A stretch of 64,000 nt of DNA from Xiphydria camelus. Lineage: Eukaryota > Arthropoda > Insecta > Hymenoptera > Xiphydriidae. The position numbers and the translations under genes are program-made. Of the stretch, positions 35,107-47,907 are shown one piece after another (within the stretch, counting starts at the first letter, position 1; every line of letters begins with the position of its first letter). The DNA lies in NCBI GenBank assembly GCA_963678675.1, contig OY783196.1, forward strand, positions 21,368,827-21,432,826. Reading direction: 5' to 3'. The notes beneath the pieces were generated by a model. The model was not told the DNA's origin. It saw nothing but the letters and a program-made list of their open reading frames with translations, and made no database searches.

Positions 35107-35416
35107 TTGTATCTTTTTAGTTTAGGACAGCGATTACGGTTAATTTTTACCACTCACCTTTTTTCGTCGCTCTACATTTAATCGAATCTCGTTAGTTGTC
35201 GAAAGAAGATATAGGTAAGATTGGCGCTAAGAGTAGGGCGAAGAAGAGTGCGTGCGCGGAGAAACTGTATTTTTCTAGTTTGAGACAGCGATTACGGTTC
35301 ATTTTTACCACTCACCTTTCTTCGTTGCTATACATTTAATTGAATCTCGCTGCTCACCGAAAGAGGATGTAAGACTGGTGCAGAGAGTAGGGCGAAGAAG
35401 AGTGCTCGCGCGGAGA
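35107..35416. repeat. tandem duplication of a 150-160 bp unit
   Basis: Unit 1 (35107-35263) and unit 2 (35265-35416) share cagcgattacggtt, tttttaccactcacctt, acatttaat(c/t)gaatctcg and agtagggcgaagaagagtgc in the same order. By eye they are about 85% identical. Neither codes for protein. On the reverse strand each carries a donor-like aaggtgagt. Confidence 0.75.
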
Positions 35417-37071
35417 CGCGTTTCGTTCTAGATCTTTGCCACGGTCCTCCGGTATATAATGACATCGCGGTGAGTCATCTATTTACGTTAAAAACCACAG
35501 GGAGGTGTAACTGAGACAAGATCATAGAGTAGCGCGACGCCGCACTTTGGGTGGCTGAAGCATCGTGGAACCCGATATCAATTCTACCTTAAGATTTGAG
35601 GGGGGGATTTCCTTCGGCAAAAAGGTCGGACGATCTTTAAAAAGTCCGGGAAAGATCGTCGACCCCCCTCGCGTCAGTCTTCTGTGGGCGCGATGAGATT
35701 TGTCAGAGAGAGAGTTAAAATTTTACGATATAAGGACTCGTAAGATTATATATGTAATGTATTGATCTTATTGATGTCACAACCAGGAGTGCAGAAAATC
35801 AGACAAATTCTTTACTTTAAAAAAAGTTCCATTTCCAATTCAGAATGAAAATGACCTTTATAAATTTCCTCGCCATATCTGAGACCGTATTAAAAATTGA
35901 ATCTCCAATTTCTCTCGGAAGCGGCTCGGCGATTATTTATATACGTAAATGTGTACAGTTCTGATCACCTATTCATCGCTGGATTAGATAATAGAGACGG
36001 CATTAGATAAACTGGCAAACGGGTGTATAAATCTCATTTAAAATGAAAGAATGAGTGGTAGAATGAGAGAATTACCGCTCACTCTGTGCTCCACCCCCGC
36101 CGTAGCCGAGTAGAGACACCCCCAGTCGGTATGATACCGGAGATACGAGCACGCAGGCGCCACTTGTTTCGTCCAGAGCGAGAGGCCCTTCCCACAACAG
36201 ACTCCGAACCATGTTAGCCAGGCTGGATGTACCAAAATATGAAATCTCGAGTGGGCAACATCCTTAGAATGATACGCGACGGGGTGTTGGGCTGTATATC
36301 TTACAAAACTCTCAGTATAATTGTTCTGGAATCATTTACAACGAACGGACGACAAATATCTACTTCGTCGACGATACTGTCGATTCGCTTTCGTTTGCGC
36401 AACGCCAATCCGGCTTCAGGTGATCATTCGAACCGCGCGAACGAGGTGTCCCTTTTTGTCGACCGCAGATGACACACCTTTCGCAATGTACGCGTCCTTC
36501 ATGCCGTGCTAACGACCAACTAACTCGGCGTCGTCTACACGAATCGTCATTTTTTACAGAGTCAAACAGCACGGCTCAGGTGGTCCACGCGGATGAGGGA
36601 ACGAGAGCGGACCTAGCCCCGCCGTTCGTGGACCGCGGAGGACCAAACTTCCTCTCCGGTCGGCAGTTGTCCCCAAATAATTGGGCAGGACGGCGCGTCG
36701 CATCTTCTCTGTAATTATAGGCAGTAAACGCAGCCACATCCTGTCCAAGGAGCCCTGCGGGGTCCCGAGAGAAACAGGATCATTCTGGGGGAGTAAAACA
36801 ATTACGGGAGTAAAAAAGAGGAACAGAGATCTTTGCCGAACGTATAGCTCTTGTACGCACGAACGCTGAAAAGGATATCTTGGTCCGGATCCACGTCGAA
36901 GCGTTCGGATGGTGACGACCGAATTATCGTCGCGCGATGTCGAAGTAATGGCCGTAATCAACTCGTTGGGAGCGTTGGGGGTAGCGAATGGGGGTGGGGA
37001 TGAAGGAAAGAGCGGCTAGAGTTGAGGAATAATAGATCGGGATACCACGTAATATGTGTGGAACGTAATTT
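35417..37071. other. intergenic; small hairpin at about 35597-35670
   Basis: A compact palindrome gacgatcttt…aaagatcgtc is bracketed by ggggggg and ccccccc at about 35600-35668. ORFs of up to 135 codons on the - strand at 36554-36961 show no domain. No gene was recognised. Confidence 0.4.
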
Positions 37072-37495
37072 TTCCTCACTCATGCCCATTTCGAGGCCTT
37101 TTCCAGCTTATTTTTAGACCGTAATGTGGCGTTTTTCCCGCGTGACACCGAGCGGGAGTCCGCAGGCTGTCAAAAGTACTTTACTCAGACTGGCGCGATT
37201 GCTTAGTCCGAAGTGGGTCCTTTTTTCAAACTGATGAACGCAACGTGAAATGAGCCGTGTATATATGTTTTGTTTTGAGAAATGGGCATTCGTGAGAAAA
37301 AATAGTAGGTATGTCATTCGGCAGAAATCCTCGGATTTTTAAAACTGTGTTTAGATCGTAGCACGAGGCATGGTGGAGAGACGAGTCTCGCCTTCGGCGA
37401 GCCTCGCCCCCCCATCATGCCTCGTGCTACGACCTAATTAAACACAGTCTGAAAAAACCTCGGATTTCCGCCTCTTATACATAAGATACTATTAC
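37072..37495. mobile_element. nested-hairpin repeat element, copy 2 (inverted)
   Basis: This is the reverse-complement counterpart of 6490-6912 along its whole length. The terminal hairpin gcacgaggcatggtgg with catcatgcctcgtgc is at about 37352-37432. Conservation of the hairpin loop region ctcgccttcggcgag suggests that the structure matters for mobility. Confidence 0.75.
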
Positions 37496-37501
37496 ATCAC
37501 G

Positions 37502-37711
37502 CACAGAAAAAATGATTTTGCAGTCTTATAGCAAAACTAGGTTTTGCTGGGAAAGCAAATATTTTTATCGAAAAAATTTCACTGCGATTGCAGTTACATT
37601 TGCTACTATTGGACGTATCTTTTGCTGCCATAGATAATATTTTTTTCGCGACAGTAAAAAGTTATCAGCAAAACCTAATTTTGCTAAGACTGCAAAATAA
37701 TTGTTTCCGTG
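37502..37711. mobile_element. 210-bp foldback MITE
   Basis: Left cacagaaaaaatgattttgc pairs with right gcaaaataattgtttccgtg. The inner cagtcttatagcaaaactag pairs with ttttgctaagactg. Flanks are CG and TG rather than TA. The loop codes for nothing recognisable. Confidence 0.75.
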
Positions 37712-39740
37712 TGCGCGACGAAACCTTCGAACAGTCAACATTTGAAAGCGAAATTAACGAATCGAGATCGGGAAGCACTGAAGTAAATGGTCGCGGACCC
37801 CAGCAATAATTCTGATTTCATCAGCTATATTTTCTGTATTCCGTTGTGCACAACGGTAACTACTGCTGCAAAAGCGTTATTTCCGATTCCGGCTGAAAAG
37901 CAGCAGCTTCGATTGAAATGTTTTATGGTCTATCTATCTAACTATTGTGTAGAAACGCTTAACCATAAATGCATCACTCCTGGCAAAGAATTTTTTTTTT
38001 TCAGCGAGCGATTGGAAAAAAATAATGGGTCGCAACGGAAGTTCTCTTACGAGAATAAACAATTCACTGTAGGTACGCGTCAAATACACGTACGTTTATC
38101 TATAGCGATCATTTTATATATGCATTTCAATTCTCTTTATATACAACGTTACACGTAAAAGTACACAACATCACATCGCCTGCTCGTTTCGATAGGTACG
38201 CCTAATTTTAGCCTAAAATATGCGCCATTCCGTATGACATGATTGATAGTCGTAATGATGCTGCGATGATAAAGTACGCGTATATGTACTTTTATTTATA
38301 TTTATATATATGTTTATTCAATAAATATGTACAGAGTACGCCTACACGTGTCACGCCGAATTCGCACACACGCATTGTGAAAGCAAAACAAGTAGGCGAC
38401 ATCTATATATGTATATGTACAAGGATATGTCACGGCGTTCTTTTCTCCATCTCGACATTTCTCTCGAACGCTCGTCTAAGGACCATCGAGTTTAATTACA
38501 AAATTAATTTCGGCATTCTTGGATGTTGGAAAATGGAAAACAATTGAAAGTACACATACCTGTGCTTCGTTTCCAGGAGAACGAGACCTGTGTATATAAT
38601 GTAGGGGGCCGTGGAAATATGAGCTACCAACTGTAGCTCCCTATAAGTGTAATTTTAAACCACAATGACTAAGAGGCATCTTCTAGTAGCTCATCTTTTA
38701 ATTGCACCATTTCCTTCTCTTCGTTCATCTTATTCGCGTATCAATCGATTCAAAGTCCCGTGACTGTTTCTTTTTTTGAGAACAGAAGTAAAGTACGGAA
38801 GTGGCAGTCGAAACATGACGTGCATTCTCCTACGCTGCAGTTTTCATCAGCGATAAATAAGACAGGCGTATTCGATACGATCCACTAGAGTTGACCTATA
38901 ACTTCCTAATGATGCAGGAGTCAAGTCGAATTGACCATACCGGATAAATTTGCGTCAGCATCAAAAAAATCTTTAAGTAAAGTCAATTTTACTCAAATGA
39001 TTTCCATTTTACGCTCCAATATTTTATACCAAAGCATTTTGTATTCTATCTGTTATTACTCAGTGTGAAATGAATAGTTTTCAGTACTTTAGTATTAAAT
39101 ACTTTACGTCAAAATATTATTCTACACGTTATTTCCCTAGCAAATTTGACTTTGTCTAAAGACTTTTCCGAGCTAGTGTACTTCACCGCAGTATTAACAA
39201 ATTCGGTCATGTCTTCGAGGTATTCCATTGCGATCGTTTACGATACGTACACGCCTATCCCCTATTGTATCTTTCGAGGCGCGTACGCTCCGAGTGGATA
39301 CTTCCTGCAATTACCTATTGCACTTATCTCGGTCTCGAATTCCTCCGCGGATATCGCGCTGCAGATATCGTACCGAGAATTCCACGCGCAAGAAAATCGA
39401 CGATTAAATGTGTATTCCAACGCGTGTTGCATCTAAATCGTCGAATCCAATCGTTGTCGAAGGTAGGTCGGATTTAATGGCATTTTTCCGAGCAAAAAAA
39501 ATAAATAAGTAACTATTAAAATACAAGCCTCTCAAACGCGCGAATCGGAACTACTCTTCCCTCGAACACATTCACTCGCTGGAATGTTCGAAGCCATCAC
39601 AACTTTTCCCTCGCGCTGCACGATAGTTCAACATGTCCGTAAACAGTCAGTTCGCACTTTGAACGACGTTTCGATAATGTTCCTTCACTTTTATAACGAA
39701 ATTCCGAATTCTTCTTTGCAAAATTCGTTTCCAGCAACAC
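37712..39740 (-). other. region downstream of C15; may hold its 3'UTR
   Basis: On the C15 strand, candidate AATAAA signals appear (as TTTATT on the + strand) near 38291 and 38313, about 1.4 kb past the stop. A nearer signal was not found, so the 3'UTR length is uncertain. ORFs on the + strand here have no domain. Confidence 0.35.
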
Positions 39741-39978
39741 TTAACAGATCGGTTCCGCGAGTGGTTGGGGGGGACCATAGGGCGAGGCCCATTGCGGAAC
39801 TGGATGGCCCAAGGGCGCAGCGGATTGTTGGCCCTCGACGTTGGGTCCCGTGGGCCCCGAAGTATGAGAGGGCACCGTCGTGGGATATCCCACTTTCCCA
39901 AGGGCTTCCGCCTGCAGCGAGAGCATCAAGCGATTGGCGGCTTGCCTCTCGGCTTCCCTCTCTTCGGCCGTCTGTCTC
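39741..39978 (-). CDS. C15: C15/TLX-class homeobox protein, last exon
   Basis: The exon starts after acceptor ctgttgcag and its first G completes the split codon AG|G left by the homeobox exon, giving homeodomain residue 57. It continues [20 protein letters not shown], the signature that follows the homeodomain in TLX proteins of flies and vertebrates, then [12 protein letters not shown] and a Pro/Gly/Ser-rich tail ending [10 protein letters not shown] before TAA at 39741-39743. The sequence upstream of the acceptor in the same frame is intron. The + strand ORF over the same bases is a shadow. The tail has no known domain; in the family it is poorly conserved between orders. Confidence 0.94.
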
Positions 39979-40037
39979 CTGCAACAGAAAATAGCCTTTG
40001 CGTTAGGACAATCTACCGAAATGTTTATTTGCTTTTG

Positions 40038-40261
40038 CACTGAGAAGAAAGTATGGTAGATTTGACTAAATTAGCGGTCATTGGCGGGGGAACGCAAATC
40101 AAGTTACTTGAACTAATAATTTGCAAGACTTGATTATAACTTGTTTTCGTCAAATAGTTTTTAATCGTTGCAACCAAATTATTTTATTCAAGTAACTTGA
40201 TCGGTGTTCGCACGCCCGTGACCGCCAATATAGTCAAATCTACAATTTTTTTTTCTCTGTG
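40038..40261. mobile_element. 224-bp MITE, 59 bp from the C15 last-exon acceptor
   Basis: Left cactgagaagaaagtatgg pairs with right caatttttttttctctgtg. Inner gtagatttgacta pairs with tagtcaaatctac, and aagttacttgaac with attcaagtaactt. The flanks are TG on both sides (40036-40037, 40262-40263). Confidence 0.8.
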
Positions 40262-43200
40262 TGGCAATAGTTTAATGTCCCAAATAAAAATAGTTCAAAA
40301 TATCATCAGAGATTTATTTCACTAGTCTTTAACCGAGTTATAATTATAATTTATCGTTCCTCTCGTATACCTGCTGCCAATTTCTTCATGAGGAGTACGT
40401 TTTTTTTAATGATTTGTATTATTCCACAGCGCGATGCCCATTAAATGATCATTTAATTTTCCCAATTATTGACTTCTAAAATCTGGACTGAAACAAATAT
40501 TTCGATTCAGCTGTGTAAATGGGATTTATCTTAATTTCAATCGTAAGTGGAAATGGTCTTCTTAGTCCTTATTTGTTGCAATATATTTGTCGGTTCGTCT
40601 CACCGCGGAATAATATATTTTTAGAATATTTCGTGGACTGTTTTCATCTGATAATACCCGGAATCTCAGATGAAATTATCTGGGGTAACTGTTAAATTCA
40701 AATGCGTTTTGAGGGCGGCTGCAAGCAGAAACGCGAACGTCGCAAGAGAAGGGTGGAAAGGGACTAACGACCGGGGCTCGAAGGGAGAAGTGACTGGCGT
40801 TGTTGGGGCGGAAAACAGAAGACAAACGTAATAAAGATAATTCGATTCCTGGCTGCGGTGCGGCGCGGGAGAGCGAGGGAGGAAAGGGTGTCTGTTTTCT
40901 AACGCTAAGTCTATTAGGGAATCGTAAGATGGCCGACCGGGTTGCTGAGTCGACGAGTTCTCTTTCTCCTTCTTTCTTTCTCTCCTTCGTTCTCTCGATG
41001 TAACAAAATTTGAAGAATTGTTGCATTCCGCTACAATGGAAAAATTTCCACTGCTCTGAAATATGCGTCGAAAAAAAAGAAGCAAATGAGAACGACTACG
41101 TAACAAATTTTGCCACTCTAAAATTTGATTCAAAATGTTTATCAATTATTAAAACAAATTCCAACTAAATGCCGTATCTGCAGTGAAACTTTTAGTGTTC
41201 CATGGTAAACAAAAATTGAATTGTAATTTACGCATGTGATAAATTATTTTAAAAACATCATGAAAAAATACTAAAACTTTTCTACACTCTACGAGATCCC
41301 CGTATCAAGACAACAGCAAAGCTGAGCGATACGAATATTTAACGGGGGGACGAACGAATTATGAGAGACATATTAAAAATACATTCCAAGGACCCTCTTC
41401 AAACGTCGCCCTTGTTAATGAATCACCCCTCGAATCTTCCAAAATTCCAAGAAAAGGGCTGTTTATCGAAAAGTACCGCGAGACCTGGTATATATAGGTA
41501 TATACGCATATCCAGATACCTTTTACATACATACACGGAGCGAAGCTCTCGGACAGCTCCGCGTCCAGCCGGTGACAACGATGCTCCCCAATAAAGAACA
41601 GTTGAGGCCCCGATAAGGTGTGCTACACTTAAACTTAAAAGTTATTCAGCCTGGTAGGCGCCAGCTCGGGGCTCGCCGGCCAATCAGCTACGGGGTTCGA
41701 GGCTCGAAACACCGTCGTTCCATTAGGTTTAATCTCCGGGTCCTGGTAATTAAACGGTTTCGATGTACCTTTGTTTATCTCGCGGGAGCCTTCTCCTTTT
41801 GTTTCCGACGCGGTCCCACTCGGTAGCCGTGTTCTATTTTATGTTTTATTGAAATGGGGGCCCGCGCCGCGACCCCGACGTCTATGATGGATCGTGCGGG
41901 CTTTCACGATGGAACCCGCGGTGAAGCGAGATGGGACGAGATGACGCCGGCGGGGCGAGAGAGGGACGAATTTCGGACCGATTTCAACGTCTTCAAAGAC
42001 CGATCATTAGCGTAAACTGGTTCTCCGAGGCGTGTACTATAAAGACCGGTGGCGCTCGCCGACGTGTCTCTTTCCAAATTACCACGAACCGGTCGCCGTC
42101 GAGCCGAGGAAGGACTATCTTGTTGATTTAATGTTCTCTCTCGTTTTCGAGGAGGGATAGAGAGCGAGAGGGTTAGGCGCGGGGGGAAAAAGAAAGAGGG
42201 AGACGACTCGCGACGACGGCTATCTGTACGGGAAAAGGTACGCGGAGCGCTCTGCGGTGTCCCTGGGTCCTGGGACACCTCGTCGTCGGTGCGCCGAGCG
42301 AGTCTTAATCTGTAAGTGTAACGTATTGCGCGCGGTATCTCCGGAGATTACCTTCTTCTTTATAAGTCGCTTTTCGGAAATCGTTTCGAAATCATTTATG
42401 AGCATAGATGAGTTACGATTGACGGAAACAACGAGTCATAAGATTTGTATGGATCGCCTGAGCCCGATCGGATGGCACGGAGACGAAAATATGTAAATAC
42501 TCGATCTATTGAACCATTTTTTCCATCAGTTCGTCGGACAGCGTCGAACCTGAGCCGGATCAGATATGTATAAATCGACTTTAACCGTTCAACAATCGAT
42601 CGAGATCCGCCCTCGATAAATAACTCGAGAATTCGATGCAGAACTTATCATCGTATCTAGTTGGAAAACAATAGACGTAATTTACGAATTAACCGAACCC
42701 TCCGAACATTCTAGGAGCAAAATTTCTTTCCACGCGCCGCGCTATACGATCTGTCGGAAATAGTCTGAAAAATAACCGCTATTCCCTTTACCCGCACTTT
42801 TCCTAAGTATAGGGATATCCGAGTGCATACACACAGCGAGACAATTGAAATAAGTGGAGTAGGAAATTGGATGGCGGGAAAGTACAAGGTAAACCGACGG
42901 AAATGATATCGAAAGGAAATATCGTATAGCGTGTTCGCGCGGTATCGCGATAGACAGTACCGACAGTAGGTACCGAGTAGATTTCGGGGTCGGGTCACTT
43001 TCCGAATTCGGTACACAGTCTCGTTCCGCAAACTTCGATCGCGTAAATTGCGCCTGTCGTCCGCGATGTCGAGGGTCCGCCACGGCTACGCCATTGCGCC
43101 AGTGACAGGTGCGCCTACGCCCTTGCAAGTAATTAACGCGGTTAGCGATTAATAATTGAGGACCCTGTGCCGATTACATTTTGCAGCCCCGGCACAGGCC

Positions 43201-43942
43201 ATCCCACTCACCGCCCCGCCGTATAACGATATTCTCGCAACACGGGACACATTACCCTTATCATTACGCGCGAGTGTGACTTCACGCGAAACTCCGACGC
43301 AGCGTTGCGCGCGTGCCTCACTGCGTACGGGGACTGGCGCGTTTTGCCGTGACACGCGCGCGATGCGAGTGCTCATTAGCCACGCGGAAGTGCATCGCGT
43401 ATAAAAGGCGGCGTTTTATGCCAAAGGGAAAAAGCTTCCTCCTCGCCCGCTCATTCTGGTCTCGTTTAATAATACGCTTCGTCTCCCGCGTGTTACCAGG
43501 TAAAATCTAATTTTAATCCAGATACGCGCGTGTACAGTGTGAAGCGTATACTTGGGAGGGGCGTCGCGTTTTATTATATCGTTATATTAGGTACGACTGT
43601 CGGGTGCGCGAGGTGCTCGTCGTAACGAGAGCTTAAGGGCCCACGATGAGTGATAAGAGTGAGATACGAGTCACGGTAAATAAATGTTTACACGTCGCGT
43701 TGACAGTGAACCCATTCGTTTGCCTTAATACGTCGTACCATGGGAACCGTAACGAGTTACATTCGCACGCGCTGGTGTGGGTACGAAGTAGGTACGCGGT
43801 ATATGTGGGTGTAACTAAACGCGTGCAGATGGGTACCCGCCACACGTTGACACTTTTACGCAAGACTTTAAATGCCCGGGTGCTCGTGCGACCTCCTCTC
43901 TTCGTCGCGTCGCGCTAAAGGAGAATGGATATTTAGATGGTA

Positions 43943-44170
43943 CACTGAACAAAAAATTGGCTTCATTCAATTATCTCGGTGAGGTTGAATACGGCGAACC
44001 TCACGGTGTCATTGTTTCAAGTAGATATTCAATTGTTTACACTTCAAATTGGTCGCCTCAATTCTATGTATTTGTCCTTACAGTCTTATGATATTGAAAC
44101 AATTACACCATGAGGTTCGCCGTATTAAACCCCAGCGATGGTTGAACGAAGCAAATTTGTTTTTTTGGTG
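43943..44170. mobile_element. 228-bp foldback MITE in the C15 intron
   Basis: TA flanks at 43941-43942 and 44171-44172. The left end is cactgaacaaaaaattgg and the right end aaatttgtttttttggtg. The arms share aatacggcgaacctca with tgaggttcgccgtatt and cattgtttcaa with ttgaaacaatt. Confidence 0.8.
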
Positions 44171-45479
44171 TACTACATATTCGTCGTAAGAGACTGAAAT
44201 GATAAACGAGGATACGAGAAGGCCCTTTTATATGAGCGCAATCATCTATAGGTACTTCGAAAATCTCGGTACGAGACGAAATCAAGGCGGGAGGAAATTT
44301 TTGTTCCTCCTAATTAAACAATTATCCTTCGTATCAGAATCGTGATATCTTTCTGGATCAAGGCTCGCTCGCGTAGGCGTCGATCCCTGCACGACGAAGA
44401 AAAGGCAAACAGTCCTCGTTAAGCGAGAGCATACAACAACACAATAATATACAATCGCGTGTTATTATCTCCAGAGAGATCAGAGTGACTAGCTTCTCAT
44501 TCCGCGAAGACTCGTAATTCTTCTTTTCGGTCGTCCCACGGATTATTACAAGATTCCTATCGACGGCCTAAAATCCCGCGGCGCGTACGACTGTAAAGTA
44601 TACAAATACGTAATACGTGCTTCGCACGGAGGAGTTCGTAATTTCTAATTTCTCGGAAATCGACGCGTCCTCCGCGCGCCACGAGGAATCACCTTCGCTT
44701 TCTCGAGAAACCGGTATGGGCGCTCGGCCGGACCAGGGACCAGTTCGTGGTCCGCACGTTTCGAATTGCGCGGGTTTCACGTCCATCAAACTCTGGACGT
44801 TTATTTGGCACGTATAATAGACGTCTTTATATACCGATGCGGTCTTTATTACCAACTGTACATCCCGACTAATTGCCGAGGATATATACCGATAGCGGAT
44901 CGATATTCGAGAGTATCGTTAGGCCGACGCTCGATTTTAACGGGCTATGATACACCGCGTCGCTGAACGAGATTTACAGGCTCTCTTGGCACTTAATTGC
45001 CAGTTACGTTTGACGGCGTACGACGTGTTTTACATAAATTGCCCTCTGCCTACAAATGAGAAAGGAAAATAGTTTCCCAGGGACTCGGGGCGATAGCCGT
45101 TGCATAGACACCCGCGGTGTAATGACACGGGTACAATTACTGGACCGGCGAAAGAGACTACGTGCGGCACCTGTAGGTGCGGGTTAGAGCTCGGTAATTG
45201 TGTAATGATAATGGCTGCGTATATACTTGTGTATCTAACGCGTACGTACGTACGCCTGGTAACGCCGCGACGACACTGCAGACGCTTCTTCAAAGTAGGA
45301 AATATTATATGTACCTATATCATCCTGATTATATACATATATACAGTTGTTCGGTACCCGGTCGTTTGTACGTATATTACTTTGCGGAAATTTTAACAGT
45401 CTTTGTTGTCGTCGATCGTCGGCGTTCTATTCCCCGTTTCCACGATTTCAGCTTCGATAATCGAGGATTGCTATATGTA

Positions 45480-45734
45480 CACGGAGAGAAGAGTATTTTA
45501 ATCACTGTTGTACTGGATAATAGATTGAACATTTTGGAGGAAGTATTGCGTTCATTGCTCTACCGTACTGATAACAATTGACGTACGTTTAGTGAAGTTC
45601 GCTATATGTATGTCAACCGTTGTCATACAGTAAAGCAATAATGAACGCGATACTCTTTCACTGAAATGCCAAATCTATTAGGTATCTAATACGTATTAGA
45701 GTGATTAATATAGGTACTCTCTCTTCTTTCCGTG
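45480..45734. mobile_element. MITE (agcaatgaacgcgat family), copy 1, in the C15 intron
   Basis: It starts cacggagagaagagtatttt after TA and ends actctctcttctttccgtg. Internal gtattgcgttcattgct pairs with aataatgaacgcgatac. The copy at 57817-58057 shares the whole layout, including tcatacagtaaagcaat. Confidence 0.8.
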
Positions 45735-47016
45735 ATAGCTGCAGGAAATGTAAAGCCGCCTTAAAGATTTCATTTCTTTCCCCAGTTTAGAAATAATCAT
45801 TTGAGATAATACGAGCTTCACACTGGTACCGATGTGCCGATAGTTTGCCAAATACCTTCGAAACTTTCTCATGATCTTGATTTGCTATTTCCTTATTTAC
45901 GAATCAACGTCTGGCGCGCGCGATGTTACGTGTAGGTATTCCATATAAAAACTCGTTGTATCTACATATTCCAGGATGCTCCCTCCGATTCTCCGCCCCT
46001 AGAGAACCCCGGGGTATCGCCCTGATGCACGTACATATATCCTAGTCCGCCCTGGAATCGTGTCGGAGCAGTTACGGGCGTGGTTGTACACAGGGGGTAG
46101 CTGCATTTTTAACGGGGAGCAACGAGTAGGGGTTGGTCGGAGGGATCGAAGCCATTCAAACGGCAAATTCGAATGTTTGACAGTTTAAAAGCCAAGAAGC
46201 AGGCTGAGGGTCTAGAGGGAGGGGCGAGAGGGGTGGCTTCGAGGGGGTGGAGACTGCATTATGTACGGGACAGGGCTAAGCTGTTAGGTATCTGAATTAT
46301 TGAGCGGGACTATCTCATCTGCCTATACACACACTCGTCTCTCGATATCATCGCAATTTGGCGACGGGAACTTGCGAGAAAAAATGTTAATCGTTGTGTC
46401 TACTTATTTTTAATGATTAATTATTCATCGAACTGAGCCGAATAATTAAGGTGGCCCTTCGTGACTTCGTATGCGGGGTTCATCCAGTTAAAACAGAGCT
46501 ACCGTTCAATCAAGAGACAGTTTTATATACCCATCCTCGAGAATCGTTTCGAGACAACTCCGACACCGTCGCACAACCCACAATGGTACCACGCTATCTT
46601 TCTGGACGCGGAGAGGAAGGAAGGAAGACCGATAATGTCGGCCGTTGGCCGTGGTAATCGGGGGAAAAAAGAGTTAAAGTCCATCATAATAAAAGGAAAA
46701 GGGACGGTCGTATCTCGAGCAGTCGAACGACGAGAAGAAGAGGCGACGTAAAGTGGAAGTGTGACAGTAGGTTGAATAGGTATGTACCTGGCTAATGATG
46801 TCGGTTTTTACGGGATAGAAAGGTACATGCTTAGACGTCATCCAAAGACAAAACACGAGCACAGGTAAAATAAGATGTGCGGAGAATTGCAAGTATGAAG
46901 AGGGGTACGAAGATTATTTTTCCTCGCGTACTTTTTTCATCGAAAATGCATCAAATCGTAGCAAATACATTTTTTAAAATTTGATAAAAGAGAATGGCTG
47001 TTTTCTACGCGGAAGA

Positions 47017-47138
47017 CTTAACCCTGATCCTAATCCTAATTCCAATGTCACTCGTAATCGATCGGTACCTACATATGCATTTTTAAGCCAATTAAAAGCC
47101 ACTTATACTGGGATTAGGTTTAAGATAAGGGTTAGGAG
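47017..47138. repeat. small inverted repeat, cttaaccctgatcctaatcc type
   Basis: Left cttaaccctgatcctaatcc pairs imperfectly with right ggattaggtttaagataagg. About 65 bp separates them. Single copy, so only a probable MITE remnant. Confidence 0.45.
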
Positions 47139-47907
47139 CTCTGTGTAAATTAAAAGTAGATGCTCGTGTCTTCTTCCAAATAATGTTTCGTTACTGGATT
47201 TTCTGTATTAGAAAAATGATGAGAAATTTTTGTATCAAAGATTAAATCTTTACAGATCCGACATCTGAGATGCATTTATTAAAAATCACTCTTACAACCG
47301 CGCTTGCAACCTTTATAATCCACACGCCACCATTTCTACTTCGTTTCAGGTTTTACCTCTGTATCGAAGAATTTCGAAGATTCTCCAAGGACTCATATCC
47401 TAGCAATCCCGGTGCCCTTAAGAATCCTAACTGCTAAAAGATATCCTTTAAGAATGTCGCCCGGCTCGTCTCGCCGCGAGGACGCCCCCGGTATCGAGTC
47501 TCGCGCTACGAACGGGATCCTTTTTATCTAAATGACGTGTTTTCGTCCTTCCTTATCTTGAAGAGACTCCATACATTCGACTCCCAATACGCCTACAGAT
47601 ATATCTACGCGCCAAGAGGGGAGCTAAGCCACTCTTAACATTCCGTGCGCGACGATCCTAACTCGTTTTCCTTTTCGGATTCGAAAAGCCGGAAAGTGGT
47701 GATTGTGTCGATGCACTTCAGAGTGTTAAAATAGCATGCACGGAGAAAATATATGGCGAGGATTATTGTATTTTTATGCGAAAAGTATGATTGGCAGCAG
47801 CTTTTGCCGAAAAATTCGTTCCATACAATTTTTGGAACAAATTTGTGGATCAGAGCATTAAATTCCCGTCCGTTCGTTCCCCAATTCGAAAAGAATCTTG
47901 GACTCAC

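Larger units (their letters stand above)
39979..47907 (-). other. C15 intron, 7.9 kb, interrupting the homeobox
   Basis: Donor ggag|gtgagtcc at 47907 and acceptor ctgttgcag at 39979, phase 2. Four recognisable foldback elements lie inside (40038-40261, 43943-44170, 45480-45734, about 47017-47138). The remaining stretches 40262-43942, 44171-45479 and 45735-47016 contain only overlapping domainless ORFs, the longest 159 codons at 40666-41145 (-). A TATAAAAG at 43400-43407 (+) could be a core promoter element but has no gene after it. Large introns in developmental regulators often hold enhancers; none can be identified by eye. Confidence 0.85.

Noticed and set aside
40666..41145. 159-codon - strand ORF within the C15 intron
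   Set aside because: Low-complexity Ser/Arg/Pro stretches, no domain, and it would be intronic to C15.
43400..43407. TATAAAAG as a promoter
   Set aside because: The motif is perfect, but no initiator at the expected spacing and no downstream gene were seen inside the C15 intron.
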